Counted from the stretch's first letter, positions 15,928 to 25,890 are shown. The stretch: DNA of 64,000 nucleotides from Flectobacillus sp049240685 (GCF_049240685.1 NZ_JBMLSD010000437.1:1-64000); one strand, 5' to 3'. Notes: generated by a model from the letters alone, not told the origin. Numbers and translations: made by a program.

Positions 15928-18900
15928 ATGACATTTCATTTACAACCACAATTAAGCAAACGTAGAGGCTCTAAACTCACCTGTACTTTGCTATTAGCAG
16001 CCCAGTTTATTGCGGGAGCCCCTTTTTTGGAGGCTGCCAATGCTTCGATTCCTAAAATGGGTACAGCACTTAAAACAAATAATGCAGACCACACCGTAAC
16101 AGGTACTGTGAAGGACAGCGATGGAGCACCATTAGCAGGTGTTACCATTCGTGTTAAAAACAGTAAATTAGGTACAACCACTAAAGCGGATGGTACTTTT
16201 ACGATTAACACTCCTACAGGAAAAGAAACGCTAGTGATTAGCTCAATTGGTTATAAAACACAGGAAGTAACTTTAGCAGATCGCAAAATAGTTAATGTAA
16301 TTTTAGATAGTGAAACGTCGTCTTTAGATGAAGTAGTAGTGGTGGGTTATGGTCAGCAAAAGAAAATTCACCTAACTGGTGCGGTTGCTCAAATCGATAT
16401 GAAGGCCATCGAAGACCTTCCTGTTGGTAGTTTGTCGGCGGCACTTGTTGCACAACAACCCGGTGTTGGGGTATCAGGTGGATTCGCTCGTCCTGGCGAT
16501 CCTGCAACTATTACTATTCGAAACCCCTCCATGTTTTCAAAAGATGGCGGTACTTTATCACCTTTAGTTGTGATAGATAATGTTATTCGCTCTTTCGACG
16601 ATTTTAATACAATGGATCAATCCGAAGTAGAGAATATCTCTATTTTGAAAGATGCAGCCGCAGCCATCTATGGAGCTCGTGGTGCCAATGGTGTAATTGT
16701 GGTTACTACAAAAAGAGGTAAAACTGGCGCTCCTAGATTTTCGTACAGTACTTCTATAGGTATTTCTGATGCCAAGCTTCCTAATATGATGAACGGCTAT
16801 GAATTGGCAACTTATCGTAATAGTTATAATACAGGAACAACCATTACATCCTTGCTATATAGTCAAGATGAGTTAGACTATTTCAAAACCAACAGTCAGT
16901 CGTGGTTAGAACAAGCATGGAAATCTTCATATACTACAAGACATGCCTTAAACGTGAGCGGTGGTACCGAGAAAGCCACCTACTTTGCCAGTGTTGCTTA
17001 CAACCAACAAAACGGAAATTTTGATAAAATCAACTTCGACCGTTGGTCGTTCCGTGCCAGCGCAGATGTAAAGGTATCCAAAAATGTAAAAGCTAGCTTA
17101 GGTCTTTCTGGCGATGTTTCTACAAAAGACCGTTACTTATTGAAACAAGGTGGAACGAATAATGAAAAAGATTTCCAGTCTCTTTTGTATGCAGCTCCAT
17201 TCACTCCAGCTTATTACAATGGATTACCCGTAAGTTTATTAATTAGTGGTGCCAATACAAACGAAAACTTCCATTTTTTTGAAGCACAAAAATCAAACAA
17301 CTACTTGATGTCGCGCGACAATGGGCTCAATATCAATGCCTCACTCGAATACGACGTACCATTCTTAAAAGGTTTAAAAGCAAGAGTTACCTACAACAGA
17401 AATATGGAGAATTCTTTTGGTAAAGAATTTGGTACACGTTACAAGCTATATACCTTTACGATGCTTGGAGCTAACAAACATATTGTTGGAGGAGATGTGA
17501 GAAGTATTGCAACGGTATCAAACAGTAACCGTATTTACTACGCCCCAAGTTATGGAGATTCATATCAATTGAATGGTTATTTAACGTATGATAAAACTTT
17601 TGGAAAACATACCATCTCTGTATTAGGTCTATTTGAACAAGGCGAGGCTTACTCTGACGGTATCACCTCATACTTAGACAACCTCGTAGATAACGCACTA
17701 GATAACGCTGGATATGCTTTAGGAGGAACAGCTTCGGGTGCTGGTGTTGGTACTATTAGCGAATCAGAATCAGAATCAGGACGTCTTTCTTTTGTAGGTC
17801 GTGTTAATTACAACTATGCCAACAAGTACCTTGCTGAATTCTCGGTACGTCGTGATGCGTCTACCAACTTTGCTCCTGAAAATCGTTGGGGAACATTCCC
17901 TTCGCTTTCATTAGGCTGGGTAATTTCAGAAGAACCATTCTTCAAAGACAATGTACATTGGGTAGATCAATTAAAGTTCCGTGCTTCGGTGGGTCTAACT
18001 GGTATGGATAACACAAGAGCCTACAACTGGTTACAAAGCTACAACCTAATTCAAACAGGTAACGGCCCAGTATTTGGAGGTAACTTAGATAGAGCAGGTA
18101 TTTTCAGATTAAAAAATGCCATGCCTAATCGTGACTTACAGTGGGATGATGCAACTAAGTTAAATGGTGGTATTGATGCTTCCTTCTTGAGGAATCGCAT
18201 GAGCTTGACACTAGATGGTTTTTATGACTATCGTTACAACATGTTGACTACACTAACATCCTCTGTGCCGTTGACGGTTGGTGCTGCTTTACCTTCACAA
18301 AATTTTGGAACTGTCGCAGCTTTTGGTACTGAAATCTCACTCGGATGGACAGACCGTATCAATAAGGATTGGTCTTACAAAGTACGTGGTTTCTTCTCTT
18401 GGAGTGACAACAAGCAAATTAAAGTTGACTATGATCAAGGCTTAAAAGGTACTTACCGCGATCCAAACGGACGTTCTACAGATATGGGTTTCTTAGGATT
18501 AAAATCAATGGGCATCTTGCGTACCCAAGCTGACCTAGATGCTTTGTTAGAAAAATATCCAAGCTATACTATCTATGGTCAAAAACCTCAGGTGGGTATG
18601 ATTTACTATCAAGATGTAAGAGGAGCGAAATCAGCCACACCAGATGCAAACGGAAATTACTCTTATGCTGAGGCTGATGGCAAAATTGATGACAACGATT
18701 TGCAATACTTGACCAATAAGAAAGATAATCACTTCGGTTTCGGTTTAAATTTTGCCACTACTTACAAAAAACTATCATTCTCTTTCAACCTAGGAGGTTC
18801 TTTTGGTGGACAAGATATCATGGAATCTGGAGCAAGAAGCTGGGGAACTTCAGCACAGGTTAATGCTATTACCAATTTGCCTGTTCACTTAGTTGACCAC

Positions 18901-19200
18901 TGGACAGTAGATAACCCTAATGCAAAATACCCTGCTCCAGCTTTCAGAGCTCAAAATGGCTATGATTCAGATTTCTGGTTTGTTAGTTCGTTTACATTAG
19001 CAGTAAGAACATTGAATGTTTCTTACGAGATTCCTCAAACCCTAGCTCAGAAGCTAAATATCAATAGTGCCAGAGTATACTTAACAGCTACCAACCCTCT
19101 CAACCTATACAATCCGTATAGCTACAAATACTGGGGAAGTACCTTTGATGTATACCCAACACTGAGCACATTCTCTCTTGGTCTTAATTTGAACTTATAA
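15928..19200 (+). CDS. susC: SusC-like TonB-dependent outer-membrane transporter
   Basis: This 1090-residue protein is a SusC/RagA-family TonB-dependent importer for oligosaccharides. Order of domains: long signal region (1-37), carboxypeptidase-regulatory-like domain (about 56-130, VTGTVKDSDGAPLAGVTI), TonB-box-like stretch and SusC signature SLDEVVVVGYGQQKK (about 132-146), plug domain with the typical SILKDAAAAIYGARGANGVIVVTTKRG (about 238-265), and a 22-strand barrel to the C-terminal NLNL end. It is followed after 45 bases by its SusD partner. The pair imports the glycan fragments made by the surface enzymes of this locus. Only one SusC/D pair is present in the window. Confidence 0.95.
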   Translation: MTFHLQPQLSKRRGSKLTCTLLLAAQFIAGAPFLEAANASIPKMGTALKTNNADHTVTGTVKDSDGAPLAGVTIRVKNSKLGTTTKADGTFTINTPTGKETLVISSIGYKTQEVTLADRKIVNVILDSETSSLDEVVVVGYGQQKKIHLTGAVAQIDMKAIEDLPVGSLSAALVAQQPGVGVSGGFARPGDPATITIRNPSMFSKDGGTLSPLVVIDNVIRSFDDFNTMDQSEVENISILKDAAAAIYGARGANGVIVVTTKRGKTGAPRFSYSTSIGISDAKLPNMMNGYELATYRNSYNTGTTITSLLYSQDELDYFKTNSQSWLEQAWKSSYTTRHALNVSGGTEKATYFASVAYNQQNGNFDKINFDRWSFRASADVKVSKNVKASLGLSGDVSTKDRYLLKQGGTNNEKDFQSLLYAAPFTPAYYNGLPVSLLISGANTNENFHFFEAQKSNNYLMSRDNGLNINASLEYDVPFLKGLKARVTYNRNMENSFGKEFGTRYKLYTFTMLGANKHIVGGDVRSIATVSNSNRIYYAPSYGDSYQLNGYLTYDKTFGKHTISVLGLFEQGEAYSDGITSYLDNLVDNALDNAGYALGGTASGAGVGTISESESESGRLSFVGRVNYNYANKYLAEFSVRRDASTNFAPENRWGTFPSLSLGWVISEEPFFKDNVHWVDQLKFRASVGLTGMDNTRAYNWLQSYNLIQTGNGPVFGGNLDRAGIFRLKNAMPNRDLQWDDATKLNGGIDASFLRNRMSLTLDGFYDYRYNMLTTLTSSVPLTVGAALPSQNFGTVAAFGTEISLGWTDRINKDWSYKVRGFFSWSDNKQIKVDYDQGLKGTYRDPNGRSTDMGFLGLKSMGILRTQADLDALLEKYPSYTIYGQKPQVGMIYYQDVRGAKSATPDANGNYSYAEADGKIDDNDLQYLTNKKDNHFGFGLNFATTYKKLSFSFNLGGSFGGQDIMESGARSWGTSAQVNAITNLPVHLVDHWTVDNPNAKYPAPAFRAQNGYDSDFWFVSSFTLAVRTLNVSYEIPQTLAQKLNINSARVYLTATNPLNLYNPYSYKYWGSTFDVYPTLSTFSLGLNLNL

Positions 19201-19245
19201 TAAAAGGAAGTAGAGAACGAGAAAGTAATTTTAAATTCGAAGAAA

Positions 19246-21075
19246 ATGAAAAAGAAATATATCTTATGGTCGGCCTTGGGAGCTATGCTCTCATTAGCAA
19301 GCTGTGAAAGCGTTTTAGATAAAACAGATTTGAACGCGGCATCTCCAGAGCTTATTGCAGGGGACTCAGTTTTGGCGAATATTGCCCTAAACTACATCTA
19401 CAATCAAAATTTACCTGATTGGGGTGGTGCAACTGCCGTATCTGGTATTGGAGGGAGTGTTTATACAGAAGAATCATACAACCAAGGCAGCAGTCAAAAT
19501 AAGTTTTTAGAAGGTGCTGTAGTCGAAAATGATGTAACTGATTTTGGTACAGCCTTAAATGCCACCAACAATTACGGAAAAATCAGAACGATAAATACTT
19601 TTATCGCCGATTTAGAGAAGGATAATTTGATGGACAAAGGGGCAAAAAGCCGCCTTGTGGCTCAAGCTATCTTCTTCAGAGCGTGGAGATACTTTGAACT
19701 TGTAAAGTTATATGGTGGTGTTCCAATGATTACTACCCCACAAAATGCAGTAGGTGCCGAAGCCATTGAAGCAGCCTTTGTACCAAGAAATACTACTACA
19801 GAATGCTTCAAGCAAATGTCAGCCGACCTTGATACTGCCATTAAGTATTTGCCCTCTGTTTGGATTACACCCGCAGCCAACTGGGGTAGGGTTACAAGAG
19901 GCGCTGCAGCAGCACTTAAAGGAAAAATACTCCTGTATGCTGCATCACCGCAGTTTAATCCTACTAATCAAGCAAGCAAGTGGCAAGCAGCTTATGATGC
20001 CAATAAAGCTGCTTTCGATATTTTGACAGCAAGTGGAGCAAAACTTATCACAGATTATGGAAAAATTTGGTTTACTGAGGTTGGTAACACAGAAGCTGTT
20101 TTTGTGACAGGCTATAACACATCGGTGGGCGACCAGCAAAGACGTAATAGTGGCTGGGAAGCTGCCAACCGACCAAGATATTCGACTGTTTCAGGTGGCG
20201 GTTCTAATATTCCTTCTTGGGATTTAGTTAAAGCTTATCCTATGAAAGATGGCAAAAAACCAGGTGAATCAAAATATACCTACAGTGATTTATTGTTCTT
20301 TAAAGACCGTGACCCTCGTTTTGAAAAAACGATTGCTTATAATGGTTGTACTTGGCCAATGAGCAACGTCCCAAATAATAGACTTTGGACGTATCTAGCT
20401 GCTGGAAAAAGCGTGGAAAATGGTGGAGTAAACGTAAGCAATACAGGTTTTTATTGTCGTAAAGCGCTTCAAACATCTGATGTTGCAGGTTCAACGCTTG
20501 ATCCATCGAATACTATTTACTCAGGAACAGACTGGATTGAAATTCGTTTTGCGGAAGTAATGCTCAATTACGCCGAAGCTGCCGCTGCAGTTGGTAAATT
20601 AGACGAAGCCTATACGCAAGTAATCAATGTTCGTAAACGCGCAGGCATCGAAGCTGGCTCCGATAATCTCTATGGATTAAAAGCCAATATGTCATCATCA
20701 GAAATGATGAACGCGATTCTTGATGAAAGACAAGTTGAGTTTGCTTTTGAAGGAAAACGCTTCTGGGATCTTAGACGCATGAGATTACTTGAATCTACTC
20801 TAAATGGGAAAAGAGGTACAAAGGCCGTTATTTCATTGAAAACAACGGGTGTACCTGCTGACTTTGCAACTACTCGTGATGGTATGAAATTGGAGGATGT
20901 TTATACCAACTATTTTACAATTACATTAACACCAAACGGACTTATGAGCCGTCCAGCCATCAATTACCTTCCAAAGTATTATTTCTTTGCTTTACCAACT
21001 CAAGCATTAAATAATAACCCTCTTTTGAAGCAAACGAATGACTGGACCAACGGAACATTTAACCCTTTGGAATAG
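19246..21075 (+). CDS. susD: SusD/RagB-family surface glycan-binding lipoprotein
   Basis: This 609-residue lipoprotein has a lipobox SLASC with acyl-anchor Cys20. It contains the SusD-like N-terminal TPR region (ARLVAQAIFFRAWRYFELVKLYGGVPMIT at about 128-158) and the conserved C-terminal RagB/SusD end, including ILDERQVEFAFEGKRFWDLRR (about 487-507). It caps the SusC barrel and binds the incoming oligosaccharide. Cotranscribed with SusC (45 bases apart). The family is easy to recognise; the glycan bound is not predictable from sequence. Confidence 0.95.
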   Translation: MKKKYILWSALGAMLSLASCESVLDKTDLNAASPELIAGDSVLANIALNYIYNQNLPDWGGATAVSGIGGSVYTEESYNQGSSQNKFLEGAVVENDVTDFGTALNATNNYGKIRTINTFIADLEKDNLMDKGAKSRLVAQAIFFRAWRYFELVKLYGGVPMITTPQNAVGAEAIEAAFVPRNTTTECFKQMSADLDTAIKYLPSVWITPAANWGRVTRGAAAALKGKILLYAASPQFNPTNQASKWQAAYDANKAAFDILTASGAKLITDYGKIWFTEVGNTEAVFVTGYNTSVGDQQRRNSGWEAANRPRYSTVSGGGSNIPSWDLVKAYPMKDGKKPGESKYTYSDLLFFKDRDPRFEKTIAYNGCTWPMSNVPNNRLWTYLAAGKSVENGGVNVSNTGFYCRKALQTSDVAGSTLDPSNTIYSGTDWIEIRFAEVMLNYAEAAAAVGKLDEAYTQVINVRKRAGIEAGSDNLYGLKANMSSSEMMNAILDERQVEFAFEGKRFWDLRRMRLLESTLNGKRGTKAVISLKTTGVPADFATTRDGMKLEDVYTNYFTITLTPNGLMSRPAINYLPKYYFFALPTQALNNNPLLKQTNDWTNGTFNPLE

Positions 21076-21329
21076 GATTTCATGAAATAACTATAAAGAA
21101 CTGGTAGTTAAGTAATTACACAAAATTAAATTTAACTAATCGGATTTAGGCTGTAAGCCTCAGGCCTTCGGCAAGCACAGCAATAGGCTTAATGCCTAAA
21201 GCCTATTGCCTAAAAAATTAAATTTTATTTTGCGCGCTAACTTACCATTCTTGTTAAAATACTTTTATACTTTATTAGCTTACTGCTTAGAGCCTATGGC
21301 AAGTAACGTAACAAAAACTTAATTACTTT

Positions 21330-21384
21330 AGCATAATCGTCTGAAATTAGTAAAAGCTGTTCTCATTTGAGGACAGCTTTTTTT
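21330..21384 (+). terminator. Terminator left of the gap (copy 1 of a 55-base repeat)
   Basis: The stem AAAGCTGT-CTC / GAG-ACAGCTTT (one mismatched pair) is followed by seven T. It would end the SusC/SusD transcript. The whole 55-base block is repeated exactly at 21485-21539 on the other side of the gap. Confidence 0.75.
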
Positions 21385-21484
21385 NNNNNNNNNNNNNNNN
21401 NNNNNNNNNNNNNNNNNNNNNNNNNNNNNNNNNNNNNNNNNNNNNNNNNNNNNNNNNNNNNNNNNNNNNNNNNNNNNNNNNNNN
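21385..21484. other. Assembly gap, 100 N
   Basis: Exactly 100 N, the conventional placeholder for a gap of unknown length. The 55 bases on each side are identical, so the contigs probably overlap and no sequence may be missing. Confidence 0.98.
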
Positions 21485-21539
21485 AGCATAATCGTCTGAA
21501 ATTAGTAAAAGCTGTTCTCATTTGAGGACAGCTTTTTTT
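21485..21539 (+). repeat. Exact 55-base copy right of the gap
   Basis: Identical to 21330-21384, including the seven T after the hairpin. It is most simply the same locus present at the end of the next contig. Confidence 0.85.
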
Positions 21540-21718
21540 CGTTAGAGTAAATGATTCTATTTTGTAAAAAGTGTTTTTTCAAAGTTCTTGAAATTTAACG
21601 TAGCGTCAATGCGGTTACCCAACTCAGCATGGCAACTGCAAGGGTTGCCACTCATATCAGTGCTAATTTATTGATAAAACTCAATCTATGTACAATTCTT
21701 ATAAAATTCTCTTTCTTC

Positions 21719-22636
21719 CTAATCCAAAATATAGCCATCCAACTGTGGCTGTGATGGCACAGGCTCTCCAATCATTTCAAATAAGGTTGTTTCAATCGTC
21801 AAACACAAAGCATTCAATGGCAAATCGTTTGGCTCTGTCCCAAAAGGTTCTTCTAACTCATCTGCAATGGTTTCAAAAGCTACGAAAGTATAAGCAATAA
21901 AAACAGTGATAATAGGGGTAAGCCAACCCAAACTATCCACCAAACCAAAGGGCAAAAAGAAACAATACAAATAGACGGTTCTATGTAATAAAACGCCATA
22001 AGTATAAGGTATAGGAGTAGAATGAATTCTTTCGCAACCACCAACTATGGCAGACAATTGGTTCAAGTTGGCATCCATCGCCAATTGTCCTATCGAATCT
22101 ATTTTATCTTCTAGTTTGGCTTTTTTGACCCAATTGGCTAATTCATATTGCAGAAAGGTAGGTTTAAAACCAATATTTTTACTTCTTTCAAAAATCTCGG
22201 AAGATAATCTTTTCTCTAAATCTTTCTCTGTATCTGTATGCCTTAACTGGTGTTTTAAGGCATAAGCAAAGGCAACTAATAAAGATGCAAACTCCTTAAT
22301 TTCAGCATCATCACTTTTATAGGAAGTCAAACTCAGAGCCTGTCGCAATAAAGATCGAGCATCAATAACCAAAGCACCCCAAAGTTTACGACCTTCCCAA
22401 TAACGATCATAACTGGCATTATTTCGAAACCCTAGAAAAAGAGCAATCGCCAAACCAAACAGAGTAAATGGCGCAGGATTTAGAGGAATTTTGTAGTTAT
22501 AAAATGTTCCATTAAAGTGTACCACAATCATTGAGAAAACTAGTAATAAACTCAATCGTGGCAATAATTGTGGCAAAACCGAACCATGCCATATAAATAA
22601 CATATAAAACCAGTTCTTTTTCTTTCGCTGTATCAT
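21719..22636 (-). CDS. Bestrophin-family anion channel
   Basis: This 305-residue inner-membrane protein matches the bacterial bestrophin family (UPF0187/YneE): an N-terminal WYMLF-like stretch with W10-F14, LFGLAIALFLGFRNNASYDRYWEGRKLWG (about 59-87), and a C-terminal cytoplasmic LEEPFGTEPNDLPLNALC motif (about 262-279). Four membrane segments are expected. Family members form chloride or cation channels. It has its own transcription unit and stands between the two carbohydrate blocks; no functional link to glycan use is apparent. The family is clear from the RNNASYDR motif. Confidence 0.88.
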   Translation of the reverse strand: MIQRKKKNWFYMLFIWHGSVLPQLLPRLSLLLVFSMIVVHFNGTFYNYKIPLNPAPFTLFGLAIALFLGFRNNASYDRYWEGRKLWGALVIDARSLLRQALSLTSYKSDDAEIKEFASLLVAFAYALKHQLRHTDTEKDLEKRLSSEIFERSKNIGFKPTFLQYELANWVKKAKLEDKIDSIGQLAMDANLNQLSAIVGGCERIHSTPIPYTYGVLLHRTVYLYCFFLPFGLVDSLGWLTPIITVFIAYTFVAFETIADELEEPFGTEPNDLPLNALCLTIETTLFEMIGEPVPSQPQLDGYILD

Positions 22637-22772
22637 AAACTTTAAAAGTTAACATTTTGTGTGTAAATCGCGCTAAAGTTATGATAATTCAAAAAGAGAA
22701 GCAATGAAAAAGACAGCATGCAAACAAGTTGTATAAATTACCTTATGTTAAGTAGAGAATTGTTAGAACAAA

Positions 22773-22800
22773 AAGGCATACAAGAATTCTTGTATGCCTT
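22773..22800 (-). terminator. Terminator of the minus-strand RLP/GH operon
   Basis: A 28-base perfect palindrome, AAGGCATACAAGAA and its complement. On the minus strand it follows the stop at 22826 by 25 bases and runs into five T. It is well placed to end the seven-gene operon. Confidence 0.85.
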
Positions 22801-22825
22801 ACCTATTCAACCTTAAGAAACTAAT

Positions 22826-23938
22826 TTATGGCTTTTTAAGCTCCACGAATTTTACTTTACTTTTTCCGAAATCTTTAGAAGTCGCAACAGCAATACCTCT
22901 TTGGTCACCCTTATTTACCCCGCAGTAAAAGTGATAAATAACGCCTTTATACTTTAACACAAAGGATTTATGGGCATACAATTCATCATACGATTCTGAT
23001 GACTGAACAAGATTTTCACCTTCCCAATCCGTCCAATGCAATAAATCTTTGGACACGGCAAAGCGATTGAAGGCACCTTTTCTGTCTTTCCAAAATGCCC
23101 CAAAATAAAACATCACATACTTATCTCCTATCTTTTGAATTTGTGGATCGCCTGTAATTCCTTGAGAATGAAAGACTAAAGGTTCTTCCTGTATTCTTTT
23201 CCATGAAATCATATCATCCGAAACCGCCATTCCGATGCGTTCGTACCAACGAGTTTTCTTGTTATTCACCGCCGAGTCACCATTAGCGTTGTAATACATC
23301 ACAAACTCATGTCCCAAGTGTTTTTGTGGATCTTGAATCACAGTGCTTTTGAATAGTTTTCGATTTTCCCACCAACGAGTATCCTTATCTGTTGCCGTTA
23401 AAACGGGTTTTTCTAATCTTTGCCACTCATGCGCTTTACTGGGGTCATTACTGGTATATGCCATACTGATTGACAAATCGCCAGCTTCATATCCAGCGGC
23501 ATTTCCGCCAAAATACGACATCCAATATTTTCCTTTATAGGGTTTTATTTCATAACTACCACCCCAAGTCATATCTTGGAGCGCCATATAGCCAGCTTTT
23601 TGGTTGGCATCCCAAACTTTTACTTTGGTCGTATCCGAAAAAGACATCAACCTTCCTTTTGAAGTCCAATTCAACAAATCTTTACTTTCTGCCAACCAAG
23701 TCTCATAGCCTCGTCCGTTATAAATCAGGTAAGACATATACCATTTTTTGCCTTTTCGAAATACGGTCGGACAGTCCATTTTATGTTCTGTATCCTCAGG
23801 AACAAGCACCAAACCATATTTATAAGGCGTTTTTACTTCTTCATAAATGGCTTTCATTTCTTGAGAAGAAATCGTTTTTTGCCCAAATGAAGCATAACAA
23901 ACTACCACAAATAGTAAGGCTAATAAACTCGTTTTCAT
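22826..23938 (-). CDS. Exported five-bladed beta-propeller glycosidase (GH43/GH130-like)
   Basis: This 370-residue protein has a signal peptide (1-19, ending SFG-Q) and repeated propeller blades such as MDCPTVFRKGKKWYMSY (about 53-69), WLAESKDLLNWTSKG, FKSTVIQDP, and GDPQIQKIGDKYVMFYF (about 263-279). The blade pattern is that of the GH43/GH32/GH130 fold; acidic residues D54, E207-type and D264 sit where catalytic residues may lie, but I cannot assign a family. It is the last gene of the minus-strand operon, 17 bases after the BASS transporter. Expected to act in the periplasm or at the surface on an arabinosyl- or mannosyl-type bond. Substrate unknown. Confidence 0.7.
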   Translation of the reverse strand: MKTSLLALLFVVVCYASFGQKTISSQEMKAIYEEVKTPYKYGLVLVPEDTEHKMDCPTVFRKGKKWYMSYLIYNGRGYETWLAESKDLLNWTSKGRLMSFSDTTKVKVWDANQKAGYMALQDMTWGGSYEIKPYKGKYWMSYFGGNAAGYEAGDLSISMAYTSNDPSKAHEWQRLEKPVLTATDKDTRWWENRKLFKSTVIQDPQKHLGHEFVMYYNANGDSAVNNKKTRWYERIGMAVSDDMISWKRIQEEPLVFHSQGITGDPQIQKIGDKYVMFYFGAFWKDRKGAFNRFAVSKDLLHWTDWEGENLVQSSESYDELYAHKSFVLKYKGVIYHFYCGVNKGDQRGIAVATSKDFGKSKVKFVELKKP

Positions 23939-23955
23939 ACTCTTATTTATTAAAT

Positions 23956-25218
23956 TTATTTATCAACTGCTCGTTTTCTCCAGAAATTTGCGAGAATAGA
24001 GCCAGAAATATTCATCCAAGGACTAAATACTGCCGCTGGCAAGCCAACGGTTCCGAGCTTACCCATTGTTCCCGCAAGTCCAGAAGCCATACCTCCATTT
24101 TGCAGCCCAACTTCAAAAGCAATCGTGCGAGCGTCGGTTTTGCTCATACCAAAAAGGCGAGCCAACCAATATCCAAAGAAATACCCACTGGCATTATGAA
24201 TCACCGAAACAACAAAAAGTAAACCGCCAACTTTCAATAAGTTATCACGACCCGCCGCAGTAGTAACGGTGGTAAAATAAATAATGCCCATCATCGAAAT
24301 GTATGGCATCCACGTATCCAGACGTGGCTCAAGCGTAGTAAGGAAGTGGTACACAACACCCATCACTATCGCCGCCAGGATAAAGCCAAGTATCCCTAAA
24401 AATTCTCTCGGAGCACCTTCTATGGCACTTTGTTTTAGGAAAAAAGCAATGCACAAAATCACTATCAGTGAAATCAACGCTACTATTCGAGCTCTTTTTA
24501 GAACCGATTTGTCCGAGTTTTTCAAAAAATCATATAACAATGCTGCGCCAATTGGAATCAGCACAATTTTGATTATTTCCATCATCATGCTTACAAAAGC
24601 TACCTCAATCAACGTTCCTGCCAATAGTTTCATAAGTAATGGCGTCAAAAATGGGGCTGCCAACGTTGCCATGGCCGTTACTACAACCGATAAAACTAGG
24701 TTTCCTTTTGCCAAATAAACCATTACATTCGATGCCAAACCAGAAGAGCATGAGCCAATCAGGATTATTCCTGCAGCGATTTCTGGTTCAAAATGAAAAA
24801 TTCTTGTCAACAAAAAACCCATCAAAGGCATTACTGAAAAATGACAAAATAAACCTACGAGTACGCCTTTTCCTGTTGAACCAATACCTGCAAAATCTTT
24901 CACTTTGATATGCGTTCCCATACCAAACATCACAAACTGAATGATAATCAATATCAAAGTTTTATCTCTTAGATTAACACCTCCCCAAGACTTAAAAGCC
25001 TCAGGATAGAGCATTCCTGACAAAACAGCCGTCATAATCCAAGCCGTATATTGATAGTTTTTAAGAGATTCTACTTCTTTGATTCCTAAAGCAAAACACA
25101 CAATACTAGCAATAGCCAATGGGGGTAACATTTCATTAGTTCCTGAAAACCAAAGAAGTACACACGCGATTAGCAATAGGAAGGAAAGAATTAAACAGGT
25201 TTTAAAGACAACTTTCAT
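23956..25218 (-). CDS. Bile acid:sodium symporter (BASS/SBF) family transporter
   Basis: This is a 420-residue inner-membrane protein with about ten hydrophobic segments plus an N-terminal pair. It carries BASS hallmarks: GMGTHIKVKDF (about 98-108), the crossover helix LIGSCSSGLASNVMVYLAKGN (about 150-170) and FEVGLQNGGMASGLA (about 370-384). BASS proteins carry organic acids such as bile acids, pyruvate or pantoate with sodium. The start codon lies 9 bases after the racemase-like gene stop, so the two are translationally close. This suggests that an organic acid, perhaps the acid sugar used by the RLP pathway, is carried. The cargo is inference. Confidence 0.83.
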   Translation of the reverse strand: MKVVFKTCLILSFLLLIACVLLWFSGTNEMLPPLAIASIVCFALGIKEVESLKNYQYTAWIMTAVLSGMLYPEAFKSWGGVNLRDKTLILIIIQFVMFGMGTHIKVKDFAGIGSTGKGVLVGLFCHFSVMPLMGFLLTRIFHFEPEIAAGIILIGSCSSGLASNVMVYLAKGNLVLSVVVTAMATLAAPFLTPLLMKLLAGTLIEVAFVSMMMEIIKIVLIPIGAALLYDFLKNSDKSVLKRARIVALISLIVILCIAFFLKQSAIEGAPREFLGILGFILAAIVMGVVYHFLTTLEPRLDTWMPYISMMGIIYFTTVTTAAGRDNLLKVGGLLFVVSVIHNASGYFFGYWLARLFGMSKTDARTIAFEVGLQNGGMASGLAGTMGKLGTVGLPAAVFSPWMNISGSILANFWRKRAVDK

Positions 25219-25227
25219 AGCTACAGG

Positions 25228-25890
25228 TTAGGATAAAGCTTGTTGAGAAGCCAAATATTCAATCGCAATTTGAGGACTTGAAAGAATAGGAACTTTCTTT
25301 TCGCTTGGATTCAAATTAGCGACCACTCGTGCCATAGACGCCTGAGCCAGAACGATTACATCTACTTTTGACGCTAATTGTTTCAATACCTCTGTTACTT
25401 TCTGGTCATGGGTCGCAGCATCGCCATGCATCAAGGCATCGAAAGCACCTTCACACAAAACAGCCTCTAATTGAATCTTTTTACTAGCTACTTCGGCACG
25501 ACGAGAAATTAAATCAGCTGTTGGTTCGAGCGTAGACGATAAAGTCGCAATCACACCAATACGAGTGCCCATAGCGACTGCCTTGTCGGCCATTGGCTGG
25601 TCAACTCTCAGCACTGGAATATCTACCAAATGCTCTGAAAGTTCTACCGCTGGACCAATCGACGAACAAGTTACCAATACTTGATCGGCCCCGCCCATTT
25701 GTGCAGACTCCACGTAGCCAACCACTTGTTTGGCGATAGTTGGCGTAAGCGAACCCGAAGCAATAATATTTTTCACTAAAAAGTCATCTACAATATTGAA
25801 CACTTGTACGCCAGGTAAAAAAGCTTGACAAAGCTCCTGAAATACAGGAATTAAGGTCGCAGATGTATGAACTAAAGCTAATTTTTTCAT
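25228..25890 (-). CDS. Aspartate/glutamate racemase superfamily protein with one catalytic Cys
   Basis: This 220-residue cytoplasmic protein has the Asp/Glu racemase two-domain fold. The first catalytic cysteine is present in VLVTCSSIGP (C75). The second position, usually in a GCT motif, reads LAQASMARV (about 181-189), so no cysteine. A single-cysteine member cannot do classical two-base racemisation; arylmalonate decarboxylase and some isomerases show this pattern. In this operon it sits between a GH43 gene and a BASS transporter, close to the RLP. I infer a decarboxylase, isomerase or epimerase of an acid-sugar intermediate. Alternative: a racemase using another base. Confidence 0.75.
   Translation of the reverse strand: MKKLALVHTSATLIPVFQELCQAFLPGVQVFNIVDDFLVKNIIASGSLTPTIAKQVVGYVESAQMGGADQVLVTCSSIGPAVELSEHLVDIPVLRVDQPMADKAVAMGTRIGVIATLSSTLEPTADLISRRAEVASKKIQLEAVLCEGAFDALMHGDAATHDQKVTEVLKQLASKVDVIVLAQASMARVVANLNPSEKKVPILSSPQIAIEYLASQQALS

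Larger units (their letters stand above)
21076..21718. other. Intergenic stretch with assembly gap
   Basis: No gene is supported. It contains stem-loops made from GCCTATTGCC/GGCAATAGGC-like words near 21150-21215, a terminator copy, the N run and a second terminator copy before the 3' end of the bestrophin gene. The order of the flanking pieces depends on the assembler's join. Confidence 0.6.

Noticed and set aside
23470..24222. Plus-strand open frame of 250 codons
   Set aside because: It runs antisense across the GH43-like and BASS genes, has an unnatural Ser/Lys/Tyr-rich composition and no family likeness.
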